Part shown: piece by piece, positions 13,301 to 26,573 of the stretch | Layout of the letters: every line of letters begins with the position of its first letter | How positions within the stretch are numbered: the first letter of the stretch is position 1 | DNA from: Piromyces finnis | Lineage: Eukaryota > Neocallimastigomycota > Neocallimastigomycetes > Neocallimastigales > Neocallimastigaceae | Assembly (NCBI GenBank): GCA_002104945.1 | Contig: MCFH01000029.1 | Coordinates: forward strand, 602,501-666,500 | Direction: 5' to 3' | DNA length: 64,000 nt | Notes under the pieces: generated by a model | Told to the model about the DNA's origin: nothing | The model's input: only the letters and a program-made list of their open reading frames with translations | Databases searched by the model: none | Made by a program: the position numbers and the translations under genes

Positions 13301-15826
13301 ACGGCTAATGGAATTAACAACTAATTGAACTAAAAGTTCATCGCTTGGATAACCACCCTCTAACATTTTTATTTGTATTTCAGAACCAATCTGAGAACGT
13401 GTGAGAGAATTCTTTTTAGATTTAAATGTAGAATTTAATTCATTGGTATCTTCATTACCAGCTTTAGCTTCAATTGTACTTACTCTTTTTTTTTTATATT
13501 TAAAACATAAAAAAAAATTATATAAAAGTAAAAATATAATATTATATATATTAGTAAAAAGGATAATAAATAAAACATATAAATTTATCGTTAAATTATA
13601 TTATATTATATATATAAGCAATAAATATTAAATAACATTAGAAATGTTTTCTTTACTTAATAGCATCTTTAATCATATCTTCCAAAGATAACACAGCCAT
13701 GCTATACATAGAAGCAATATTTTTCGCTAATGTCATTTTTCCACTGAATCGTTTACCAATGATTGACATACAAATAGGTACTGAAGGGAAAACTGCTAAC
13801 TCATAAGGATCCTCTGGAATTTTTGTAATTTCATATAAATTATCGATAATTTCATTTAATGCATTATACATTCTTTTTGGAACATCGGGTGGATTTGGAC
13901 TATAAATGAAGTGTTAGAAAAAGAAAAAATAATATTATTAATAAAATGTAAATATAAAAAATGTAAATATAGACTTTAAAAAAAACTTACCAAAAAGTAT
14001 ATTCCCATTCTTTTTGACCCTTAAGATAATTTTTAAATTCTTTTTCATCAAGAAGTTGAATACCTCTCATAACATTGCGATTTGCTTCGTCTACACTAAT
14101 TAAATTTGTATTTTCATTATTTGTACTATTATTAATTTGAGGATTAAGTAAATCAACATCACCAGCTTTTGTGGAATCGTTAATTGTAGCACCATTTTCA
14201 TTCTCATTTACGATAGATTCACCTTCCTTGGAAATTGTTGCATCATTATTATCTATATGTGGTTCTAATGTGCTTTTTTTATTACCACAATTGATAGTAA
14301 AGTTAATTTCACCTGTACTAGATATATTTTCATTTTTGGGAGATGGTTTTTCGTTATTCCCTAATTTCTCATCATCTTTTACTTCATTGGTAGAATTAGT
14401 AGTCGATGAAAGATTTTGTTGAGATTTTGCTTTTACTTTTTCTTCCATTTTTTCTAATTTTGCTTGACTAGAAGACTTATTCAAATCAAATCCTTCTATA
14501 TTAATATTTTGAACTTTACTAAGAATATCTGGGTTTATTTCTACATTTCCTTTTTTTTCTTCTGGGAACTCATTATTGAATAGGTCAATTTTATCTTGAT
14601 CAAATTCTAAAAAGTATTTATCATCTAATGGTAGTCCCTTAATAAATAATGTTTTCCATTCATTCATTTGTTTAGTTGTAATTTGACCATCATTTAATGT
14701 TTTATATTCACAAATCTTTTTTTTTTTTCATATAAGAATTTTCAAAAGGTACATATATATGTATATATTAATTTATAAAATTATTCATATTGTTGATATT
14801 TATATTTTTAAATCGTAAAAAATATGAAGAAAAAAAAACCAAAAGAAAGAAAATGCCAATAAATAATATTTAATATTAATAATTTAAAATTTTATATTTT
14901 ATTTTTATTTCAATAAAATCTGACGATAAGGATGACTATTTTATGTATATACCTTAAATGCAAAATCAACCAATTGCCATACCAATTCATTAATTAATTC
15001 ATGAGTAGCACGTTTATTACTTTCTTCCTTATTCATAATAATTTCATCATATTGTTTTTTGAGAAGAAGGGCTTCCTTTTCATATTCTTCACGAGCCTTC
15101 TTACCCAATTCTTCCTCTCGTTTCAATGCTAATTCATAATCCTTCTCTCTTTTTTCAGCATATTGTTGATTTCTACGACTTCTATTTTCATAAATTAAAT
15201 TCTTTTGCTTACGAACTTCCATCAATTGCTCAGCAATACGACGTTCTTGTTTTGATTCTGTTAGAAGTTGATTCAATAAAAAGTTATCTAAAGCTGCTTT
15301 CTTGTTTTCTTTACGAGATCGTTGTTGGGAAAGAAGAATCTTTCTTCTTCTATATTTTTTTTCTTTATTAGTTTCCTCTTCTTTAATCTTTTTTTCATGA
15401 ATGTGATTTAAATAATCATGTGTTTGCTTCATTGAAGTTTCAATGGAAGGTATCTTACGTTGAATCATACGCATATAAGCATTAGGGTCCATATTTCTTT
15501 GATATTTTAAAAAGTTTTTAATTTCATCAATTTCCATTTGTTTATCAGATTTATTATTGGTATCTGGGAGAATACGATTTGATTTAACGATATCAATATT
15601 AGACATAATATTGTGATCATAATCACTATTAATATTCTTTTCATGATAGTTTAAGTTTTCAATTTCATTTTTAAATTTTAAGCAGGAGCTATCACTATTT
15701 CTTAAATTTCTTTCAAAATTTTCAATATTTTCAATAAATTCTTTTTTAATCATCTTACTTCTTTCCTATTTATTAATATTACCCAAAAAAAATAATGTGG
15801 TATTATAATATTAAAAATATTCATAA

Positions 15827-15868
<42 letters not shown>

Positions 15869-17651
15869 TTATTAATTAAAACATTTAAAATAAAATAAAT
15901 AATATTATTTCTAGTTGCTTTTTTGATAATAAATAATATAATTAACAAATTAAATAATAACTATAATTTTATAATTACTTAAATTTAAACATCTATATTT
16001 AAATTTATATATATATAAATATTAAAAGTTTTCATTTTTCATACCTCTTGATCAATTTTCTTTTTTCGTTTCTTTTCACGTTCTAAACGAATTATATTTA
16101 ATTCATATTGAGTTTTTGAAGAACGCTTTGGCGGTTCAGGAATATCATTAACAAAAGCTGGTTTTTTAGGGTAATGAAGGGAAGAATAATGGTTATTTGA
16201 AGTTTTTGGATTATAAATGATATCTAATTCACTCTTTTTTTATTATTAATCATAATAATTATAAAAATATCAAATATATATTAAAATAATATGAATATTT
16301 ATTTAATTAATATAATATATAATATAAAATAAGCATATAAAAATTGAATAAAAATAAAAAAAAATATATTATATTTAATGAAAAATAAAGTAATTTTCCA
16401 TTGTTAATTGATATGTTATTTTTTTTTATGCTCTATTTCTGATTTTTTTTTTTTAAAATAATTTTCTTTTTATTATTCAATGTTTGATTTTTTTAACTGC
16501 CTTTTTTATTTTTGTCTATAGTAATATTTTATTTTTAATGATTTCAAATAATTTCCTGAAAATAAACAAACGATTATTTCCTTTATATACAAATATATAT
16601 GATTATATTTTCCAACTCTTCTTTGCTTTTGTTTTTCTAATTTTTACATTATTCTTATTTAATACTTTACTTTTTTTTCTGTTAATTCAGTAATTGGCTC
16701 AAGATCATTTCGAATAGAAGGAATTGCTTTTGAAAATCCTTGAAGACGATTTACGAAAAAATCATGTTCTTTTTGTAAATATGGTTTCTTAATAACATTG
16801 CCAGACATAAAAGTATTTACTGATAAAATAAAGCATACCAATTGAAATATTATGTATGATCATTTTAAAAATAATAGTATAATAAAAATATTCAATGTAA
16901 TTATATAATATATTGTCCAATGTAATAAATGGGAATTTCATATTAAAATTGATGTATATAATATAAAATAAGTTTGTTGTATTTTTTTTTTTTTTAATAT
17001 ATGTTTTTTTTTTTTTTTGTTTGTTTTTGTTTTTTATATATTTGAAAATATATGATGGTATATTTCATTTTTAATAATAATATATAAACAAATGAATAAT
17101 GTAAATTAAATATATAATATTCAAAAAAATATATAATAAAATAAATGAGTTAGTTTTTTTTTTTTTTTTTTAGGTTTTAAATCAACGAAAATAATAATTT
17201 TTTTTTCTTTTATTTCATTATTATCGTTGTTATCTATTTCCTTATTTTTCTTTTTAAATTATTATTGTAATTTTTACTAACATTCTGTTTTCCCATTAAT
17301 ACTTGAAGAATCAATTTTCTTTAATTCAATATACGTCTTTATATCATAAAGAAGTTTTGCAGCCTCTCCAGGTTTACCCTGAATGATATCGTAAACTCGA
17401 TTTGCTTTTAGCTTTAATCCCAATTTTTGTATTAAACTTGTTTCCAATAAAGAATAATTTCTAATTGCTATTTCTTGAGAATTTCCATTATAAAAAAGAG
17501 AATCAAACATCTTTTTATCGATGAGGCCATATTGTTTTAAAATTTCACCATATAAGTAACCATTTCTAAAATCCGTATCAATACTTTCCTTGGTGATCTG
17601 TTGGGAAAGTCTTACCTCAGAATTTAGCCATTTAACAACAACAGAAGACAT
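7355..17651 (-). CDS. SPEF2: Sperm flagellar protein 2 / CPC1-like central-pair protein
   Basis: About 26 exons read on the minus strand from ATG 17651 to a stop at 7355. The first exons lie at 17651-17282, 16819-16671 and 16233-16045; the rest are approximate. Exon 1 is the N-terminal CH-like domain (VVKWLNSEVRLSQQ, GYLYGEIL, GKPGEAAKLLYD). The exon near 15760-14950 is the Arg/Glu coiled coil, with SKQERRIAEQLMEVRKQK matching the SPEF2 signature. At 13903-12793 is the adenylate-kinase-like domain: P-loop GKRFSGKMT, then GGWILVNFP, then TGRKVDTLTGKIYHLEYNPP. Downstream exons are Lys/Glu/Asn-rich coiled coils and EF-hand-like helical pieces. SPEF2/CPC1 is a scaffold of the C1b projection of the axonemal central pair and is needed for flagellar beating, which fits zoospores. 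The P-loop has Met where Ser/Thr is expected, so enzymatic activity is doubtful. Identity is firm; some exon edges are not. Confidence 0.9.
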
Positions 17652-18948
17652 TATTTTTCTATTTTCTTTTTAGTTATTTTATTTAAAATAGTGGTGTTTA
17701 AGAAAGATAAGTAAACAATTGTGTTGAATTCTATATATTTAAAAAATAATGTTTATAATTATAGGTAGTAACAAAATAAAGATTGTTATATCTGTAGATT
17801 TTATTTTTTTTTTATATTGATTTTATCATTCTATTTGATATAAATATAAATATATGGAATATAGTGATATTTGTTTTAAATTTATTGCTTTCTTATTTCC
17901 TCTTTTTTTTTACTTTATTCATTCTATTATTTAAAATATTTTTATATAATTATTTAATTATAAATATTTTAAATATTAATTGTAAACAATATTTTTTTTT
18001 TAATTTATTTTTTTTTTTTTTTTTAATTAAAAATTTACTTTTGAATTAAAACATCCACATTCAAAAAATAATTTTAAACTCAAAAAAATAAAAAAAAAAA
18101 AGAATATTGAATTATAACATAATACTATTAAAATACGCTAATATATAATAATGTATAGGTATATAAATTAAATATACAAATGCTTTAAAAATAGTAAAAA
18201 GAATAATAGGTAAAAAAAAAAAAAGACAGACATTTTCTGTTTCTTATACATCCGTTATTCCATTTTTTCATTACAAAACATTAAATAATCTTATTTTATT
18301 TAGGTTTTTCAATAATTGAAATATGTAAAATAATATATTACAATATTATCAGTTATATAATTTGTTTAAAAAAAAAAAAAAAAGGAAATAAAATAAAATA
18401 TTAAATATATTTGATGATACACAATAATATTATGTTACAGTTAACTTTTTATTAAAAAAAAAAAAAAAAAAAAAAAATTGATTTTAAAATGGTAACAAAA
18501 TTTTATTGATATATTGAGGTTGTTATTTGATTGTCATTAACGATTTCCATTTTTTTTAAATATATATTAAATTGATGTTACTAATTGTTTGTATAAATTA
18601 ATATACTATAAAGATTCTAATAAAAAAAATTAGAACCTTTACCGTATTCATTTTAATCAGCAGCATCAAATTTAGAATTATCATTATTTCTTTTTTAATC
18701 AATTTTTTTTTTTTAATTTTTTCAAAAAGAAAAAAAATAATTTCTTAATAATGAAAAAGAATTCTCAAAAAAAGAAATATTTGTTATTATAAATTATGAT
18801 ATTTATATATGGTTTTTATAAATGATATTAGAAAGTGATATGAAATTAAAAAAAAATTGATAGAATTTTTGTTTTTAATTACAAAAAAAAAATTAATAAT
18901 GAAATAAAATAATTATTAAAAAGTATTAAATAGGTAATAATTATATTA
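17652..18948. other. Promoter region of SPEF2 and 3' flank of the membrane-protein gene
   Basis: A/T-rich sequence with several poly-A and poly-T runs. The small open frames here are Phe/Leu/Ile low-complexity artefacts. No gene or RNA was recognised. Confidence 0.5.
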
Positions 18949-21449
18949 TTAATGGTTAATTCTTTTTCTCTTTGGAGAAGTAACAATCACATATGGATCC
19001 TTTAACTGATATGTAATGAGTTGATAAGCACATTTAAAAAGTATAATCCATTCTCTTGCTTTCTTTTTATAAATATATAAAAGAATAGCTGTAAATAATA
19101 AAGGAGAAGAATATTGTATATACTGAATGAAGAATGCCAATTTTTCCAAAACCAATTTTATCCTCATAATCTCCATACGTTTTTGTTGATATTCATAATA
19201 CTCATCATCATCATATCTAAAACTTTTTTCAAAATACATTGAATTATTATTATTGATGTTATTATTATTATTATTATAAGATTCCATTTGTATATTATCA
19301 AACATGACTGATTCACTTCTATTAAAATTATAAAATGGTGCTTGTGACATAGTTATAGGATTTATAAAGGAATCATTTCTAGCTGGATAATCAATAAATT
19401 CGTTTCTAGCTTGATACTCATTTGGATCATTTATATTGTATCGCATTGAGCGACTATCATTATTATAGAAATCAGTAGATTGATTATAGTTACGATTATC
19501 CACGAAGCTATTATTAAAGCCTAATTCTTGATAGTAAGAACTATTATGCTTCAAACGATGACTCATCCTTAAATTCTTTCTATAATGTTTTTGTTGTTTT
19601 GTTTTAGAAGGAGTATTCAACCATAGACACCAATGAACCAAGAATGGATAGGTAGTAAATAAACGATACATTTTATTATAACAATCTTCAGCCATTTGCT
19701 AAAAGTCATAATCATTGATTAATAATAATTGTAATAATGACAATGAAATTGATGATAAATTATATTTGTTATATTTTTATAGATTTATTATTTTTTAATA
19801 GATTTATAAATAATAATAAGTTAATAATAATATATATATTTATGCATAATTTGTTATGAAAATATATATATATATATATATATCATTATATGTAAAATAT
19901 AAATAATATTATATAATAAAAATTTAAAAAAAATTGATTAGTATTATATTTTCTCTTTTAATTAGTAATTAAAAAAAAAAGGTATTATATTATAAATATT
20001 AATATTGTTATTTTATATTTTTATTACTTTTTTTTTTGTTATTAATTATAATTTTATCTTTTTTTTATTTCTTTTATTAACCTACCAAATTATTTTTAAT
20101 ATCAGAAAATCCTTGATTCTGATTACAAATATCAGAAAGTTCTGTCATATAATAGCTATCTAGATCGTAGAAACGATTAAGAGGATGAATGATTAATGGA
20201 TATATTTGTGTGGTATACTTTGAGTCAAGTCGAAAATCTAAATCATAACTGGCATTAACGGAAGATTTTCCATGATTTCTTTTAAATATACAGTTTTGTA
20301 TTATATTATTAGGTTTTGTTTTTGATGACAGTTTAATTTTTTTTTTTTAAATTTTGATGAAAAAAAAAAAAAAAAGAATCATAAAAAAAATTGAAATAAT
20401 ATTATAGAATAATACGGTTAAAATATGTGTTTATTAAAATAATATATAATAGATATAAATATTAAAAATAAAGAATGTTATATAAATAAAATAATATACT
20501 TTATAAAAATAAAAAGAAAATAATTGTATATATATTTAAAGGATGGTATAACTACTACAATGTAATCATGTTATATTAATTAAAATAATCAATAATTAAT
20601 ACTTACAAAGTAAAGTTCAGTACACTTGAATTAATTTTTTCAAAAATATTAGAAGTACTTCGAATGAATCCAATTGGAGTAGAATATTGAACAGAATTAA
20701 GATAGGGATTATTAGAAGAAGAAGAAGAATGAATACGGGAACTCCAATTCCAAGAATATATATCCTCTCTTCGTTGAGGGTAAGTATGAATAATAGAGAA
20801 AATCACAGAACCATTTGGATGTTCTACGGTAGAGCCAGTTATTCGAATTTGACGAATTGATTTTGTATTCATTGGATCAGGAAAACGAAAAAGAATACCA
20901 GTAGCATTATATGCAATTCTACATGATACCACACAATTATCAGGAATAAAAGGTGTTTCAAAAATAAACTCTGCTCTTTGTTTTGGACCAATACCAGTAG
21001 CTATGGTAAAAAATATATATATATATTTAAATAAAAATTATGAATATATTATATAGTAATTATAAATTATATATGATAAACATAATATAATATAATATAA
21101 TATAATATAATATAATATAAATAAAATATTAGAATGAATTAATAAAAAAAAAAAACATGAATTTTGTTTTTAAATATTTCATTAATATTCTATATTACTC
21201 TTGTACATAATTCTTTGATAACTTACGTGAATCTAATAATGCAACAAAACCATTAGCCCAAATGTTATTAGCGAATTGTTCAAAAGTAAGAGGTTGTTCC
21301 CAATATATGACAGGGGATGACTTTAATAAATTATAGGAATCCCAATATCTTTTTCTTTTGTATAGATATTCATTATTTAAGTTAGCACCTGATGGATTTT
21401 TCTCTACCACCCAATAATCATTTATAATTTCAAGTCTTAGCAAAACCAT
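18949..21449 (-). CDS. Unrecognised membrane protein, about 519 residues
   Basis: Four exons join in phase: 21449-21227, 21000-20607, 20278-20086 and 19698-18949. I do not recognise the family. The N-terminal two thirds look like a folded, beta-rich domain with many aromatic residues and several N-x-S/T sites (NATG, NGSV, NSSV, NASY), suggesting a lumenal or extracellular domain. A hydrophobic patch (LVHWCLWL) follows, then a Ser/Asn/Tyr-rich region with a poly-Asn run encoded by ATT/ATA-type repeats on the plus strand. The C-terminus is a hydrophobic segment (FFIQYIQYSSPLLFTAILLYIY) followed by Lys-rich ends. Position next to SPEF2 hints at nothing by itself, since fungal nuclear genes are rarely grouped by function. 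The start at 21449 is the first ATG in frame; an upstream exon cannot be excluded. Confidence 0.65.
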
Positions 21450-24400
21450 TAAATTTTTAAATTATTTTTCGAAATTATAATATATAGTTTATTAGTTTAT
21501 ATAAAGGTTGTTTCTTTTTTTTTTTTTTTTACTTTTTATTCTTTTCTTCACTTTTATATTTTTATATATTTAATTAATATAGGATGATACACTTTTTTTA
21601 TATATATAATATCTTTAAAATTTGTAGTTTCCTATTCAATTCAATATTCAATTGTTTAATTGATTATTAATTTATTAACAAAAAAATTGGGATTAAATTA
21701 ATTTAAAATATTTTTAAAAATTTTTAATTTAACTTTCAATTGAAAACTCTTTTTATTATTATTTTTTCATTTTTCAATAAATTATTTATTATTATATTTA
21801 AAACCACATTTTAATTAAAACCTTTTCAACTTTTTTAATCTTTCTGTATTAAAAATGCACGAGTTATTATAGAAAGAAGTTTAAACTTTTTTTTATTACC
21901 AATATCTCTTTATAAATTTTTAAATAATTGTTAAAATATAAATGCTTATTTTTATTATTTAATTTAGATTTATATATATTTACATAATAATGATAATTAT
22001 CATATATTTAATTTACTTCTTCATACATAACTTTAAGTTGAAAATTATTAATATTTTAACATTTAAAATAAAAAACAAATGGTATGTTAATTATTTTTTT
22101 TAGTAATATTTAAATAAAATTAATAATCATGAGAGCTCGATTCATATATTTAAGTTTAATGGATATCTTTTATAAATTATGTTTTTATTTATTGAACATT
22201 AAATATCTTCTCCCATATTTTTATACCTATCTTTTGATACAAATATATACAGAACAGTTTTCTACTAATTTACTAAAAAATAGTCATAAACCTTTTTATT
22301 ATTAAAAGTTTTTATTTCCATAATAAAATACTACATCTTTTTATTTTTTATTTTTTTTCTGACACATTATGAATAATTAAATAGTCTAAATAAGATATTA
22401 ATAATCCTGAAGAAGGTTCTAATACACCAATATTTGACCAGATTATTTATACTTGAAAAAATTCTTGGTAATAAATTCGATTATGATATACATATAAAAT
22501 ATAATAATTATTAGAATATGTGATAAATACAGATACAGAGTCACAATCGAATTTACTACCAAGAATTTCTTTATTTTTTTTTTTTTTTTGCTTTTTAAAT
22601 TGAATTTGAACTTTGCAATTTTTACTTAAAAAAAATATTTATTTATCTATTAACTCAATAAAATTGATATTTTATTAAAAAAATATTAAAATAATATTTA
22701 AAAATTCGTTTCTTTTTATAATTTTATGTATTATATGATTATAGTTTAACAAATTGGATATATTTTTATAAAAAAAAAAGCCATCAATTATAAATAATAG
22801 ATATGAATTTCTGTTAAATATTATAATTAAAATATATAATAAATTTTATAAATTTCATCAAAGATTATTTAATTAGGAAAAGAAACATTTCATATTAACA
22901 CACATTCACATATTTTATGCTCGGAAATCCAGTGTTCCTCTTATTAGGAAACAAAAGATATCAGAAAAACTAATAAAACTCTTAATTTTTTTTTTCTTAT
23001 TAATCGTAACAATAATGGATTTTCTATATACATTATGTATATTAGGTTTAGTTTGATTAATTTAAAAAAGTTTTCACATTAATTCTAATAAAGTAATTAA
23101 AAAAATTTTTTTTAAAGTTTATAATCTAAAAAAAAAAAAACTTTTTATTTTATTCATCTTTTCATTCAAATTTCATTTGAATAGAATTATGAATTATTCT
23201 TTTTTTAAAAAAAATCAGTTTATTTAATTAAATTATGCAACTGTATGTAAGTAAAAGTCTTATTCATATAAAAGTCTTATTTATCCTTCATAAGAATAGG
23301 GTTGTCAAGATTATTATGGTTTATCCATGATTTAACTCTAATAATTCTATTTTTTTTTTAACTTTCTTACTTTGCTTTAAAAGTCAGCACCTTACTATAT
23401 CTTTAGATCCTATTCTAGAATGGAGGCAACGCATTTCCCAAACCTCTAATTATAACTTTATCCTTGTAAATCCAAATATTCTTAGTATTAATGCATGGTA
23501 TTGCAATAACTTTTCATTTTCATTATCTAAATCATTAATGGGTAGTTTTATAATTATTATAAATTGCATCGACAAAATTCAAGTTTTACTGTAACACTTA
23601 CTAGTCCATTATTCTCTTTAATAAACTGTGAAATGTGGAATAATAAAACAAAATTTCAAATGCCACTTGATTAAATTTTACAATATATTAAATATATGAC
23701 AACTAATATATTAAACTCAATTAAAAATTTTATTCTTATTTTAATTTTTACATTAATTTTTTTTTGATAAAAGTTCACAACTTAATTTCCAATAAAATAC
23801 AATTTAATCTAATATATAGTAAGTCATTTGTTACACCGAAATTCACTTATTTAAAAAAAAATTATAAACTAGTATTATAATAAATAAAAAAATAGTTAAC
23901 CTTATAATAATACTGCTTATTATTAAATGTTTTAATGCATTATTATTATTTCTTTATTATTTACTATTTACTAATTATTATTATGCCAATTCCATTGTGA
24001 TTATCATCACTGTTATTATTCTATCATCTTTCTTTTTCTTCATATTTTTCATATTAAAATTATTTTTCTTGGTAATTAAAGATAAGCCATATAGTTTTTT
24101 TTGAAATAAATATAAAACCTTATATATAATTATATATGCAATTCAATTAATTATTATATTTATCAATATATTAATTATAAACATAAAGCCTATTGTAAAC
24201 TTTACCAATGAAATTCTTTTTTTTTTTTTTTGTTTGAAATTTTGTTTTTTTTTAATTTGACACAAGTTAAGGTATTTTACATATTACATTATATATTATT
24301 ATATATTGTACAATTGTTTAATATGAAATAGATTGTATTGTAATATATTAACTATCAACGTATTAATTATATATAACTTATATGGATTATTACACAAAAT

Positions 24401-25541
24401 ATATATTTTAATATATTTTAACATTTGGTATTATTACAAAAGTAATAAAACTATTAATTAATAACTTTAATTATAAATAATAATATATAATAAAATTATA
24501 CATCTAATTTATTGTTAATATATGACTTCAATATATTATTATATATAACCTGTTTTATGTATTAAAGAACTAGAAAGCAATTCATTTAAATTGTATAGAT
24601 TACATAAATTTTATATATTATATATATTATCATTTTAATTAAAATATAATTTTTTATTCTTTTGCTTATTTATTGTAATATAATACATTTTATATTTTAT
24701 ACATTTATTTAATATAAAAAAATAGTTCCATTTTAATTATTATTTATATTAATTTTTTTAATTTTTTTTATTAAAAAAAAAAAGAAAATATAAAAAGATT
24801 TAAAATTCAGTTTTTATATTTATTTTTTAAATTTTATCGGATTATAAAAAACTGTTACTGCGTTTTTATAAATCTATCAAGTTAAAATAAACGTTGCTTT
24901 CACAATAAAATAAAGAATAGAAAAAAAAAAAATTTTTTTATTATTATTTATTTATAAATATTTTATTGTAAATATTTTAAAAAAGGTAAAAATTAATTAA
25001 AATAAAATGATATTTTATAACTTATTACCAAATAGTGACAACAACAAACGCTACAAAAAAAAAAAAAAATTTCAATTAACAATAGTGGTAAAAAAAAAAC
25101 TAGTTTACCAGTATTTTATGTATATGTTGATATTAGAATAATTAAAAAACAAAAACTATAATTACTTTTGTTAATTTCCAAAAAAAAAGAAAATTCAAAA
25201 CTATATATATTATATATAATAAAAATTAAAATAAAAAAGTTATATACTTTTATATTTTTAAATATAAAAATTAAATAGATTTCTAAAATAAAAGTTTTTT
25301 TTTTAAATATATAACAAAAACAAAAATACTAACACATGTCTTTGTATAACTATCTAGATTTTAAATACAAATTATAAATACATTGAAAGCTATCCAAAAA
25401 AATTTTTTGTAAATAAAATTTATTTACAATTTACTCTACTTTTCGATATTCAATATCTTTTAAAACAATAATAATAGTCAACACACTCTATATAAACTCT
25501 TTAAAAACATAGTATCATTTAAATTTATATTTTTAATTAGA
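21450..25541. other. Long gene-free AT-rich tract
   Basis: About 4 kb without a supportable reading frame on either strand. It contains an imperfect hairpin at 22460-22567 (listed separately) and a somewhat less A/T-rich stretch near 23280-23530 with no recognisable coding content. The right end must hold the promoter of the plus-strand gene at 25542. Confidence 0.55.
22460..22567. repeat. Inverted repeat, 27-bp arms
   Basis: Arms 22460-22486 and 22541-22567 are reverse complements at 25 of 27 positions (outer sequence AATTCTTGGTA, inner AATTCGATT). They are separated by about 54 bp, so a transcript could fold into a long hairpin. No flanking duplication is evident. Confidence 0.7.
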
Positions 25542-26573
25542 ATGGTTTCTTTAATTAAAAAATTTAAAAATTTATACAAAGGATCTTATTATTATGCTAA
25601 TAAGAAATATGGAAAGTATACCAAAAGAAGACCATTCCCAAATTTTAATGATTTTGACTGTAGTCCATCCGGTGACTTTTCATTAAATGAAGTCCCAGAC
25701 ATGAATACTCAAAAAATAGACAGTGAAAAGAAGAATAGTTATATTAACACTTCAAATGATAACAGTTTAACTGTTGTCACTGAAGGAAATAACGTTTATA
25801 TATCTTCCAGACCTCCTACTACCCCGGTTAATGATATCCTTGATGTAGGTCAGGAAAAAGGAATATATGCTTCTTCCAATAGTATCTCTCCTGTCACTAC
25901 TATTTCAGAAAATACTGAATTTACTATGGTTAATAGTAATGCTAATGAATGTATTGCATCAAATTCATCTAGTTTCTATCAGATTCAAAATGAAAACAAT
26001 CCATTTAGTGATTCAAGTGAAATTTCTCGTAGTAGTAGTTATTCCACCACCTTTGACGGAATGTATCCAACTAGAACAGATTCAAGAAATGTTAACAATG
26101 AAACAAAATATAGAAACCGTATCAATGCTTATGATGATGAAATAAAGTATGGAAATGACTGGAGAGTTGAAATGAAAAGATACTATCCATCAATACCACG
26201 TACTTCAGAACCTATAGATTATCAAGATGCTTATCCAAATATTAAATCTCCAGAAATAAAAACTGATATGAAAAAGAAAAAGTGGTGGAAAAGGGTTATT
26301 CCACCTACTAAACATAAAAGTTACACAAGCTCCGTTATAAGCGAAAGTACTTTTTATAACAATAGTGAAACTAGAGGAGTAGAAGATAATCCAAAGAGAT
26401 ATGATTCATATAAAAATTCTTTTAATAACGGATATAACAATAATTATTCTAAAAATTATAGCAATGATAATTATAATACCCAAAGATATAGTTCTAATAG
26501 TTATGAAGGAAATCTTACTGATGGCGTCTTAGTTATTAATGATAAATATAATGTTAGAAATAGTATTTATTAA
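25542..26573 (+). CDS. Low-complexity orphan protein, 343 residues
   Basis: A single-exon frame from ATG 25542 to TAA 26571-26573. The nucleotide composition rises above the surroundings exactly across the frame, which supports real coding. The N-terminus is basic and aromatic (LIKKFKNLYKGSYYYANKKY), the middle is Ser/Thr/Asn-rich and probably disordered, a basic patch MKKKKWWKRV lies near residue 245, and the tail is Asn/Tyr-rich. There is no signal peptide and no membrane segment. I do not recognise a family. The basic patches could mediate membrane or nucleic-acid contact, but this is a guess. A long A/T-rich 5' region without upstream exons precedes it. Confidence 0.65.
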   Translation: MVSLIKKFKNLYKGSYYYANKKYGKYTKRRPFPNFNDFDCSPSGDFSLNEVPDMNTQKIDSEKKNSYINTSNDNSLTVVTEGNNVYISSRPPTTPVNDILDVGQEKGIYASSNSISPVTTISENTEFTMVNSNANECIASNSSSFYQIQNENNPFSDSSEISRSSSYSTTFDGMYPTRTDSRNVNNETKYRNRINAYDDEIKYGNDWRVEMKRYYPSIPRTSEPIDYQDAYPNIKSPEIKTDMKKKKWWKRVIPPTKHKSYTSSVISESTFYNNSETRGVEDNPKRYDSYKNSFNNGYNNNYSKNYSNDNYNTQRYSSNSYEGNLTDGVLVINDKYNVRNSIY

